From Polyangiaceae bacterium (GTDB lineage: Bacteria; Myxococcota_A; Polyangia; Polyangiales; Polyangiaceae): a stretch of 36,355 bases of DNA. A model generated the notes under the pieces. The model was given only the letters and a program-made list of their open reading frames with translations, did no database searches and was not told the origin of the DNA. The stretch is taken from the NCBI GenBank assembly GCA_025937785.1, contig JAICQQ010000069.1:1-36355 (forward strand), written 5' to 3'. A program made the translations under genes and the position numbers. Position 1 is the stretch's first letter. Each line of letters begins with the position of its first letter. Positions 23,486-30,038 of this stretch are shown in pieces.

Positions 23486-24451
23486 TTAGAGCACGCCGAG
23501 GAGCTGCACGCCGGCTCGGTCCTCGCCGACCAGTGGCACCAGCATCATGCCCGATTGTTGCAGCTTCTTGAGCGGTGTCGCGTAATGCAGACCGTAAGCG
23601 AGACCGAAGCCCGACCCCAAGCCCACCAACATTCCAGCCAAGACATCCGTGAGCCAGTGCGCGTCGGCGACCATACGCAAGCCACCATTCGTGCTGGCCG
23701 CGCCGAGCGCTAGCACGCAGACGCCGATATCGGCGACGGGGTGCCCGTACATGGGGAGCGCCGTGTGGTGAGCACAGGTCGCGCCCGCGCCGAAGAAGAC
23801 CGACGCGGCGTGGCCGCTGATGAATGACTGGGTCACGCGCGGCGCATCGCTCTGACAGAACTCTTCGGAATACTCGGGGCCGTGCTCTTCACAGCCCTTC
23901 AGGGCCGGCCGATCCCGTCCCATCCAATCGTGCGTCACCCGGTTCATGGCGCCCATCACGGCAATGCCCTGCCAATTCAAGAGCGTCATCTGCCACGCGA
24001 CGTCGACGTTGAAGTCGTCGAAAAACAGCGGCACGATGATGGAATCGGCGAACGGAAAGAACTCGGTGATGTGCCAGAGCGTGTTGCTGGCGTTGTTTGC
24101 CTTGCGACGCCCTGCGTGCCCTTCCGCTGCGAACAAGTTGCGGGCAGGTTCGTCTCCCGGCAGCGGATCGTGCCACCCCATGTCCACACGCCTGGGATCT
24201 TGCAGCACCGAGTAGGTGAAGTAGCCCGTGGCAACCAGGGCAATACCCGCTTCCCAGTAACGGAAGCGCGGGAAATTCCATTCCAGTCGGTGTTTGGGGG
24301 GCTCCTCTGTGAGCGCACCTTTTCGAGGCGCCCCAACGCTCGAGCCCGAGGCTGCCGGCGCTTCAGGCGCGGCGCTGTCGGCAAGCAGTGGCTCTGTGAC
24401 GAGCATGGCCACGACGAAGGCTGCCCCTGCTCTGCCGCGTGATGCAATCAT
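23486..24451 (-). CDS. PAP2-family phosphatase, membrane
   Basis: A 321-residue protein with an N-terminal signal or membrane segment (AGAAFVVAMLVTEPLLADS) and a linker, then several hydrophobic helices. Catalytic motifs of the PAP2/vanadium-haloperoxidase fold are present: GRDRP (from residue 178), SFISGHAAS (His214) and LRMVADAHWLTD (Arg259, His265, Asp269). The first motif lacks the usual Lys, otherwise the set is complete. It would dephosphorylate a lipid phosphate or pyrophosphate at the outer face of the inner membrane. ATG 24451 gives the better signal peptide; GTG 24469 is six codons longer. Confidence 0.9.
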   Translation of the reverse strand: MIASRGRAGAAFVVAMLVTEPLLADSAAPEAPAASGSSVGAPRKGALTEEPPKHRLEWNFPRFRYWEAGIALVATGYFTYSVLQDPRRVDMGWHDPLPGDEPARNLFAAEGHAGRRKANNASNTLWHITEFFPFADSIIVPLFFDDFNVDVAWQMTLLNWQGIAVMGAMNRVTHDWMGRDRPALKGCEEHGPEYSEEFCQSDAPRVTQSFISGHAASVFFGAGATCAHHTALPMYGHPVADIGVCVLALGAASTNGGLRMVADAHWLTDVLAGMLVGLGSGFGLAYGLHYATPLKKLQQSGMMLVPLVGEDRAGVQLLGVL

Positions 24452-24526
24452 TGGCCAGAGCGTTTCCACAAGTGGAGCCCACCGTCAATCGCCCGGTGGG
24501 CTTTCGCATGAGGCAGCGCGCGCTAT

Positions 24527-25027
24527 ATGTTCGGTGTGAGCGCCCGCGCCGCAGTCGGCTTCCACCAAGATGCAGCAGGCGACTGGGTAGCGACCCTCGC
24601 GTGCGGCCACACCCTGCACGTCAGGCACCGTCCCCCGTTCCAATTGCGCCCGTGGGTGACCACTGAGGCGGGACGCCACGAAAAACTGGGCGCCAGCTTC
24701 GACTGCTCCTTCTGTGAGATGCCGGAAATACCGACCGGCGCCCGCGTGTACGAACAATCTCGAGAATTCGATGAGACGAGCACACCGGCCGCCTTGCTCG
24801 CAAGCCATCGGCTTCGCCCCGGCGTGTGGGGACGCATCGTGGTCCTGGAAGGGCTGCTCCGCTACGAGCTCTTGGAGGGAAAGGTCGGCGTGTGGATCCT
24901 GCGACCGGGGGTCGTGGGACCCATCGCTCCCGGGCTGGCGCACCGCGTCTCACCCTGTGGTCGCGTTCGCTTCCAGCTCGAGTTCCTCGCGCTCGGTCCC
25001 GACGAATCTTCCAAAGATCCCGACTAG
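24527..25027 (+). CDS. DUF3565-DUF1971 fusion protein
   Basis: A 166-residue cytoplasmic protein made of two small domains that are often separate genes. Residues 8-64 are DUF3565: VGFHQDAAGDWVATLACGHTLHVRHRPPFQ with RPW and a CSFC ending, where Cys26, His28, His31, His34 and Cys60/Cys63 could bind zinc. Residues 72-158 are DUF1971, the cupin-like domain known from tellurite-resistance TehB-associated proteins (REFDETSTPAALLASHRL, GVWGRIVVLEGLLRYELL, GVVGPIAPGLAHRVSP). A role in metal or oxyanion stress is suggested by the family only. ATG 24527 or GTG 24536 could be the start. It is divergent from the PAP2 gene. Confidence 0.87.
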   Translation: MFGVSARAAVGFHQDAAGDWVATLACGHTLHVRHRPPFQLRPWVTTEAGRHEKLGASFDCSFCEMPEIPTGARVYEQSREFDETSTPAALLASHRLRPGVWGRIVVLEGLLRYELLEGKVGVWILRPGVVGPIAPGLAHRVSPCGRVRFQLEFLALGPDESSKDPD

Positions 25028-25108
25028 GTAGAGGCGCCGGTGGGTCTCAGCCGCACGCGGCTGCGTGGGCCATGAGCCAAGCGACCCCGGTCATGCGTCT
25101 AAGACGCC

Positions 25109-25654
25109 ATGCGGATCGAGTGGTCGGGAATGTATCGGAGCTTCTTGCTGATGGGCGGTGCCGTCGTCTTCGCGTGCGGAGGGGAGCCACCACCGGTCCA
25201 GGCCCCGGCGGGTGGCAGCGAAGCAGCGCCTGCCGCGGCGCCGGCTAGGGAAGAGGAAACCCAGAGCAGGCCTGACGCCGTCCCAGCTCCGCCGCCGGCT
25301 CCGGCCGCGGCAGCACCGGCAAGGTCTGACATTCTCGAAGGCGAAGACGAGCTTGCTCGAGCGGAGCGGGACCTTGCCGCGGCCGATCGAGAGCTCAGCG
25401 GGCAGGCGCCGGCCAAGGGCGAAGCCGAACAGCACGACGACGCGCCGGGCCGCGGGTCGGCTGCCACGAAACCCAAGAGCAGCGCCTCCCAACAAGAGAA
25501 ACCCTGCGCCACCACCTGCCGGGCGTTCGCCTCGCTCGTGCGCGCGCGCGACTCGATCTGTCGCATCGACGGCAGCGACGGCCAGCGTTGCACCCGCGCC
25601 ACGGAGATCGTCGAGCGACACACCGCGCGCAGCACCAGCTGCGGCTGCGGCTAA
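25109..25654 (+). CDS. small Ala/Pro-rich lipoprotein
   Basis: A 181-residue predicted lipoprotein: signal MGGAVVFACGG with Cys23. The mature protein is Ala/Pro/Glu-rich and probably disordered in its first half, with an acidic helical stretch (DILEGEDELARAERDLAAADREL). The C-terminal 50 residues contain six cysteines (PCATTCRAFASL, SICRIDG, QRCTRA, SCGCG), suggesting disulphides in the periplasm or on the surface. No family recognised. ATG 25109 fits the signal; ATG 25130 is possible. Confidence 0.75.
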   Translation: MRIEWSGMYRSFLLMGGAVVFACGGEPPPVQAPAGGSEAAPAAAPAREEETQSRPDAVPAPPPAPAAAAPARSDILEGEDELARAERDLAAADRELSGQAPAKGEAEQHDDAPGRGSAATKPKSSASQQEKPCATTCRAFASLVRARDSICRIDGSDGQRCTRATEIVERHTARSTSCGCG

Positions 25655-25702
25655 CCTGCACCCAAGCTGGCGCGCTCCGGAGGGTCTCACGAGGTGAGGT
25701 TC

Positions 25703-25966
25703 ATGATGCCACCCAAACTCCCCCTTTTTGCTGCCTGCTTGACGTGCGCTTGCACACTGACGCTCAGCGCCAGCGCGCAAGAGCATTCGGTTTCAAACAC
25801 TCCCGACGGCTACGCGGTGGAGTTCAGCGACAGCGATCTTTTGGGCCAATCTCTCGACCTCGCCGGGTTACTCATCCCGATCCGCGGGGTCACCATGCGC
25901 GTGCTCTTGATCCGACCGCGCGCAAGCTTCGTGCCCGAGCTCTCGAAGTCCATCGAAGCGCTCTAA
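25703..25966 (+). CDS. small exported protein of unknown function
   Basis: An 87-residue protein with a clear signal peptide (LPLFAACLTCACTLTLSASAQ, cleavage after ASA). The mature part reads PDGYAVEFSDSDLLGQ, then GVTMRVLLIRPRASFVPELSKSIEAL; this ending (VLLIRPRxxFVPEL) looks like a conserved family of short myxobacterial exported proteins, but I cannot name it. ATG 25703 (or 25706) follows GAGGTGAGG. It lies 48 bp after the Cys-rich lipoprotein gene and may be co-transcribed. Confidence 0.72.
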   Translation: MMPPKLPLFAACLTCACTLTLSASAQEHSVSNTPDGYAVEFSDSDLLGQSLDLAGLLIPIRGVTMRVLLIRPRASFVPELSKSIEAL

Positions 25967-26044
25967 CGCTCGATCGGGCGGCCCCGATCGCGTTAGAATC
26001 GAGCTCTGAGCTCACTCGACGCACGGTCCGCTGACCCATCACCG

Positions 26045-26956
26045 GTGGGACGCCTGGCGCCTAGCCCCACGGGTTCGCTGCATCTGGGCCACGCGCGGAG
26101 CTTCTTGCTGGCCTGGTGGCACGCACGCTCCCGCGGGGGTCACATCGTGATGCGCATGGAGGATCTGGATGGCCCGCGCTGCGAGCCACGCTTCGTCGAC
26201 CAAGCGCTCTTCGATCTGGAATGGTTGGGCATCGACTGGGACGGGCCGGTGCTGCTGCAGTCGACGGGGCTGCCCCGTTTCGCGGAGGCGATCGATCGAC
26301 TGCTGCACACCGGCGCCGCCTACCCCTGCGTCTGCTCGCGTGGCGAGATCCGCGCCGCGCAGAGCGCCCCGCAACGAGGCGCTGCGGAACCGCGTTACCC
26401 CGGCACGTGCCGGGGGCGCTTCGCCACGGCCGCCCAAGCGCTCTCGGCGACGGGCCGCGAGGCGGGGGTGCGCTTCCGTGTTCGGCCCGGCAGCGTCGTC
26501 GTCGACGATCGTTTCGCTGGGAGGCACGAGTTCGACGTCGAAGCGTCGGTGGGCGACTTTCTGATCGGACGGCGCGACGGCGCACCGGCATATCAGCTCG
26601 CCGTGGTGCTCGATGACGCGCAGCAAGGCGTGACCGAAATCGTGCGCGGCGATGACCTGCTCCCGAGCGCGGCCCGACAGCTCTTGCTGCAGCGCGCGCT
26701 GGGGTTGCCCGCCGCGGACTACTACCATGTCCCGCTCGTGCTCGACGACACGGGGCGCCGGTTGGCGAAGCGCCACGACGACCTCGGCCTGAGCCAGCTC
26801 CGAGAGCGCGGCACCGACCCGCGGGCACTCGTGAGCTGGGTGGCGGCGAGCGCGGGCATCGTCACCGGCGAGCCCCTGAGCGCACGAGAATACCTGCCCC
26901 TGTTCGAGCTGACCCGCGTGCCTCGCACGAGCGTGATCGCGCCGACTCGGTTCTAG
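26045..26956 (+). CDS. gluQ: glutamyl-Q tRNA(Asp) synthetase
   Basis: A 303-residue truncated class I glutamyl-tRNA-synthetase paralogue that attaches glutamate to queuosine at the wobble base of tRNA(Asp). Seen here: APSPTGSLHLGHARSF (HIGH motif), MRMEDLDGPR, the zinc site YPCVCSRGEI and YPGTC, and RRLAKRHDD as the KMSKS-like loop. There is no anticodon-binding domain, as expected. Start is uncertain: GTG 26045 gives the minimal protein; a CTG thirteen codons upstream is in frame with a purine-rich stretch before it. It converges with the M50 protease gene. Confidence 0.93.
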   Translation: MGRLAPSPTGSLHLGHARSFLLAWWHARSRGGHIVMRMEDLDGPRCEPRFVDQALFDLEWLGIDWDGPVLLQSTGLPRFAEAIDRLLHTGAAYPCVCSRGEIRAAQSAPQRGAAEPRYPGTCRGRFATAAQALSATGREAGVRFRVRPGSVVVDDRFAGRHEFDVEASVGDFLIGRRDGAPAYQLAVVLDDAQQGVTEIVRGDDLLPSAARQLLLQRALGLPAADYYHVPLVLDDTGRRLAKRHDDLGLSQLRERGTDPRALVSWVAASAGIVTGEPLSAREYLPLFELTRVPRTSVIAPTRF

Positions 26957-26984
26957 TGGTACCAGGCTGGGGAAGCGTCGTCGA

Positions 26985-28106
26985 TTAGCGCCTGCCCGAC
27001 GTGGCGGTAGCGCCCAGGGTCGCGACGATGCTGCCGACACGCCAGAGGTCCTCATGCGTCAGCAAGCCGACGAAGGCGTCGCGTTCGAACACGGCGGCGG
27101 GCCGACCGTCCGCGTCGCCCACTCGATCTTGCACTTCGACCAGGGGCAGCTCTGCGTCGACACGGAGCACTTCGGAGTGCATCGACCCCGCGACGAACGC
27201 GCTCGGCCCGCGGCTGGCAGCCGCAGACACGATCTGTCCGCGCGAGATGGTCCCGACCAGCTGCCCTCCGTGCAGGACGGCGAACTGGGTTTGTGGCACC
27301 CTGAGCGCTCGCTCCAACGCGCTGCCGATCGGGTCGTCCGGTGCCAGGGCGAGCTGACCCGAACCCACCACGTCCCGCGCGATGAAGCGGCCCAGCGCGA
27401 TGCGAATGCGCGAAATGCGTCGCTCGTTGTACGCTGCTACGAACACCAGCAGGCCGAGGATGCCAAGCATGATCTGCTGAGAATAGATGGCCGCCACGAT
27501 CACGAGCGCCGCCAACAGCTGTCCGAAAATCGAGGCCACCAGCGTCGCTCGCGCTCCTCCCCAGACGATGGTCAGGAGTGCTCGCGCGACACGGCCGCCG
27601 TCCATGGGTAACGCGGGAACCATATTCAAGACCGCGAGCATGGCATTGGCCAGGATCAGACCGCTCAAGAGGCCGGCAAATGAAGGGCCGAGCTGGTGAA
27701 AGTCTCGGAATCCTTCACTGAGCACCGCGTGTGGTCCGAAGGCAACGAGCGCGACGGCAATACCGATGCCCGCGAGCAGTGCGTTCACGCATGGACCGGC
27801 GAGAGCGATCAATAGCTCGTGACGCGGCGTGTTCGGTCCTCGACTCAAGCGAGCCATGCCGCCGATGGGGAGCAGCACGATCTCTTTCACCCGCATGCCG
27901 AGTCGCTGCGCCATCAGGCTGTGCCCCAGCTCGTGGAGCGCCACACAGCCGAACAGACACGTCATGAACAGCAGCCCGAACCACACGCCCCGCGAGCCGT
28001 GGTACTTGCCGTACTGCAAAGCTCCTAGCAGGAGCACCAACGCCAGAGTCACGTGGACCCGAATGTCGATTCCACTCACACGGGCCAGTCGAACGGACCA
28101 CTTCAT
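26985..28106 (-). CDS. M50 site-2 protease family with CBS domains
   Basis: A 373-residue polytopic membrane metalloprotease. The zinc motif HELGH lies at residues 58-62 within ALHELGHSLMAQRLGM, and the third ligand Asp169 is in NMVPALPMDGGR. About six hydrophobic segments are visible before residue 225. The C-terminal part contains a pair of CBS-like motifs (LAPDDPIGSALERAL, FAVLHGGQLVGTISRGQI; LPLVEVQDRVGDADGRPAAVFERDAFVGLLTHEDL), which sense adenylates in other proteins. Such proteases cleave transmembrane regulators such as anti-sigma factors; the substrate is unknown. ATG 28106. The divergent spacer upstream holds the sigma54 promoter and terminator array. Confidence 0.92.
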   Translation of the reverse strand: MKWSVRLARVSGIDIRVHVTLALVLLLGALQYGKYHGSRGVWFGLLFMTCLFGCVALHELGHSLMAQRLGMRVKEIVLLPIGGMARLSRGPNTPRHELLIALAGPCVNALLAGIGIAVALVAFGPHAVLSEGFRDFHQLGPSFAGLLSGLILANAMLAVLNMVPALPMDGGRVARALLTIVWGGARATLVASIFGQLLAALVIVAAIYSQQIMLGILGLLVFVAAYNERRISRIRIALGRFIARDVVGSGQLALAPDDPIGSALERALRVPQTQFAVLHGGQLVGTISRGQIVSAAASRGPSAFVAGSMHSEVLRVDAELPLVEVQDRVGDADGRPAAVFERDAFVGLLTHEDLWRVGSIVATLGATATSGRR

Positions 28107-28313
28107 GCGTACCGTCTATCTAAGGTGAAAGTGACGCTGAAGCGAACCGGGCGAAGCCACGCCTGATCCGGGGGCGGGTCATGCCGTTCGACCCGTTGGC
28201 CCGGACGTGGGGGTGCGCCGCTCTCCGCTTGCTCTGCTGCAACCGCGATTTCGGAGTTGAAAGGCGGCCGCCTGAACGTTCCGTTAAGTGCCTGGGAACC
28301 TGTCAAATTTCCT
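28107..28313. other. spacer upstream of the sigma54 promoter
   Basis: No gene is seen. It must contain the promoter of the minus-strand protease gene. A perfect 12-bp palindrome, AGGCGGCCGCCT (28262-28273), lies about 70 bp before the predicted start of the small RNA, at a distance usual for binding sites of sigma54 activators. Confidence 0.5.
28262..28273. promoter_or_regulatory. palindrome AGGCGGCCGCCT, candidate activator site
   Basis: A perfect inverted repeat centred about 72 bp upstream of the predicted transcription start at 28340. Sigma54 promoters need an upstream-bound AAA+ activator; this is the only strong palindrome in the stretch. GC-rich palindromes arise easily at this composition, so confidence is low. 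Confidence 0.35.
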
Positions 28314-28330
28314 TGGCACACTCCGTGCTT
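28314..28330 (+). promoter_or_regulatory. sigma54 (RpoN) promoter
   Basis: The sequence TGGCACACTCCGTGCTT matches the -24/-12 consensus: TGGCAC with GG at 28315-28316, and GC at 28327-28328 at exactly the required distance (consensus TGGCACG, four bases, TTGCA/T). Only two consensus positions outside the invariant GG/GC differ. Transcription would start near 28340 and run toward the terminator array. The alternative reading as a sigma70-type site (TTGGCA, then TATAGG) has spacing of about 14 bp, which is too short. Confidence 0.7.
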
Positions 28331-28339
28331 ATAGGCTGC

Positions 28340-28441
28340 CCGTAGGCGATGCTTCGGAATGCCCCCCCCACCGGAGGATCGCCTCCCTAATCTCTCAGCG
28401 GTCCGGAGGCACCCCCCTCCCTCCGGGCCGCTGTTTTTTTT
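28340..28441 (+). ncRNA. candidate sigma54-dependent small RNA with C-rich loops
   Basis: Predicted transcript of about 102 nt from the sigma54 promoter to the end of the first T-run. Its 5' part can fold with AGGCGAT (28344-28350) pairing ATCGCCT (28378-28384), enclosing an 8-C run and CCGG pairing possibilities; its 3' part is the first terminator hairpin, with a 6-C run in the loop. Read-through would give forms of about 158 and 214 nt ending at the second and third terminators. No ORF with a ribosome site lies in it. The architecture (sigma54 promoter, C-runs in loops, intrinsic terminator) recalls the Pxr developmental sRNA of Myxococcus xanthus; homology is not established. Confidence 0.6.
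28396..28441 (+). terminator. intrinsic terminator hairpin, repeat unit 1
   Basis: Arms CAGCGGTCCGGAGG and CCTCCGGGCCGCTG form a 14-bp stem with one G-U pair around a 10-base loop (CACCCCCCTC), followed by eight T. First of three units at an exact 56-bp period. Confidence 0.88.
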
Positions 28442-28451
28442 CCTCGTCTCT

Positions 28452-28497
28452 CAGCGGTCCGGAGGCACCCCCCCTCCCTCCGGGCCGCTGTTTTTTT
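28452..28497 (+). terminator. intrinsic terminator hairpin, repeat unit 2
   Basis: Same 14-bp stem with one G-U pair; loop of 11 bases with seven consecutive C, followed by seven T. Ten bases separate it from unit 1. Confidence 0.88.
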
Positions 28498-28507
28498 CCT
28501 CATCTCT

Positions 28508-28553
28508 CAGCGGTCCGGAGGCACCCCCCCTTACCTCCGGACCGCTGTTTTTT
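28508..28553 (+). terminator. intrinsic terminator hairpin, repeat unit 3
   Basis: Here the right arm is CCTCCGGACCGCTG, so the G-U pair of units 1 and 2 becomes U-A and the 14-bp stem is perfect. Loop of 12 bases (seven C then TTA), followed by six T. The loop has grown by the same one base per unit that the T-run has lost, so the unit length stays at 46 bases. Confidence 0.88.
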
Positions 28554-28599
28554 CGTGGGGCCTCGACCGGGCCGAGTGAGCCAGCGAAACTAGCGGGCC

Positions 28600-29193
28600 G
28601 TGGCCCGTCGTCTGTTTCTCTTCGCTCATGGCGCAGGCGCGCCGAGCAGCTCGCCGTGGATGCGCGGCTGGACGCAGCGCCTCGAAACCTTGGGGCGAGT
28701 CGTCATGTTCGACTACCCCTACATGGCGGCCGGGCGTCGTACTCCGGATCGGCTCCCCGCGCTCATCGATGCGCACCGCGCTGCTCTGGGTGCCGCTCGG
28801 GAAGGGCACTCCGGCCCTGTCATCCTGATCGGCAAGAGCATGGGAGGCCGGGTGGGTTGTCACTTGGCACTGCAGGAACCCGTCACCGGCTTGGTGTGCC
28901 TGGGATACCCGCTGAAAGGCGCGGGCAAGGCCGGACGGATGCGGGACGAAGTGCTGCTCGCCCTGACGACCCCGATCCTGTTCGTGCAGGGTACCCGCGA
29001 CGGGCTCTGCCCTTTGGAGCTCCTGGCTGGAGTCCGCCCCCGCATGCAGACGAACAGCGAACTCGTGGTCGTCGAATCCGGCGATCACTCGTTGCTCGCG
29101 ACCAAGGGCCACCTCAAGGCGCAGGGCCTGACGCAAGCGGACATCGACGCGCAAGTACTGGGCGCGATCGACACCTTCACGGGTGCCCTTTGA
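28600..29193 (+). CDS. alpha/beta hydrolase, KANL3/Tex30-like
   Basis: A 197-residue hydrolase of the compact KANL3/Tex30 alpha/beta type. It has FAHGAGAP (oxyanion region, residues 8-15), the nucleophile elbow GKSMGGR with Ser80, Asp134 in VQGTRDGLC and His163 in ESGDHSLL, a full catalytic triad. No signal peptide, so cytoplasmic; substrate unknown. GTG 28600 begins directly with the first strand (RRLFLFAHGAG); the ribosome site is weak. It lies just 46 bp after the third terminator, so it must have its own promoter in that gap or depend on read-through from the sigma54 transcript. Confidence 0.9.
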   Translation: MARRLFLFAHGAGAPSSSPWMRGWTQRLETLGRVVMFDYPYMAAGRRTPDRLPALIDAHRAALGAAREGHSGPVILIGKSMGGRVGCHLALQEPVTGLVCLGYPLKGAGKAGRMRDEVLLALTTPILFVQGTRDGLCPLELLAGVRPRMQTNSELVVVESGDHSLLATKGHLKAQGLTQADIDAQVLGAIDTFTGAL

Positions 29194-29223
29194 CTGCCGC
29201 TCGGCGGCTATGCGACGAGCGCT

Positions 29224-29925
29224 TCAGCCTGCGAGCTGTGCCGCCGCAGCAAACGCGAGCCGCGTGAGCGTCTTCGCGTCACTGCTGCGAAACGGGTGAT
29301 CGGTTCGGGCTAGCTCGATCATCGCGACCACGCCTTCACCCTGGAGCACCGGGAACATGGCTACCCCGACCGGCGCGCACTCTGGGCGCCACAGCCGCGT
29401 CCCGATCGCGCGCGCGGCGGACGACGCCCCCACGTGCTCCAGCACGATGCGACCCTGACGCGCGGTGGCGTAGGCAGCATCGTATTGCCAGATGACCTCA
29501 CCGAGGCTTCCCTCGGGGTCGAGACCTTGGACGCACGAGGTCACCGGAAGCCACAAAGGCTCGCGCACGCGGTGCGCCACACCGACGTGGGCGGCCAGGG
29601 CGGCCATGGCCGCATCCAATGCAAAAGACACCACCTCTTCCACGTCGTGCGCGAGACTGAGACAGATATCCGCGAGCTCTTCCGGATCCCCCTCCGCTTC
29701 GCCCAGCTGGCTCTTCGACCAACTGCGCACCTCCCGGATCTGGTGAGCTTCGCGCCAGGCGGCCCAGTCCTTGTCCCGGATCAAACAGTCGGGGGGTACC
29801 TTGCCGCATTCGAGGCCGCGCAGCAGCAGGTCGGTACTGACCGGGCCCACCACTTTCGCGCCGTTCGACACCAGCCATCGGGGACGGCGCACCGCCCCGC
29901 CAATACGAATTTCACCGTTCAGCAT
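29224..29925 (-). CDS. GYF_2-like and GAF-like domain protein
   Basis: A protein of about 233 residues with two parts. The N-terminal segment RWLVSNGAKVVGPVSTDLLLRGL, then CGKVPPDCLIRDKDWAAWREAHQI follows the GYF_2 (DUF4339) pattern: a strand, a G-P-V turn, then a helix and W-x-x-W ending. The C-terminal part (from about residue 80) resembles a GAF domain (DICLSLAHDVEEVVSFALDAAMAALAAH, PVGVAMFPVLQGEGVVAMIELART, AKTLTRLAFAAAAQLAG). Probably a cytoplasmic sensor or adaptor. Start is uncertain: ATG 29925, GTG 29934 (with GGAG close upstream) or GTG 29961. Confidence 0.82.
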   Translation of the reverse strand: MLNGEIRIGGAVRRPRWLVSNGAKVVGPVSTDLLLRGLECGKVPPDCLIRDKDWAAWREAHQIREVRSWSKSQLGEAEGDPEELADICLSLAHDVEEVVSFALDAAMAALAAHVGVAHRVREPLWLPVTSCVQGLDPEGSLGEVIWQYDAAYATARQGRIVLEHVGASSAARAIGTRLWRPECAPVGVAMFPVLQGEGVVAMIELARTDHPFRSSDAKTLTRLAFAAAAQLAG

Positions 29926-30038
29926 GTGTACCACTCGCTCCGTTGACAACCGGGATTGCACGAAGCGAATTGTTCCGTACCGCCATGCCCGAGGTCAAAA
30001 AAGCGACGGCCGTGGGCACTTCATGAAGAGGGCTCGGC

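Noticed and set aside
28313..28334. Reading TTGGCA ... TATAGG as a sigma70-type promoter
   Set aside because: The spacing is about 14 bp, too short for sigma70, whereas the sigma54 spacing is exact.
28396..28553. Three near-identical units could suggest a CRISPR or tandem-repeat minisatellite
   Set aside because: There are only 10 bases between units and these are also near-identical, so there are no unique spacers; each unit is a complete hairpin plus T-run, which fits terminators.
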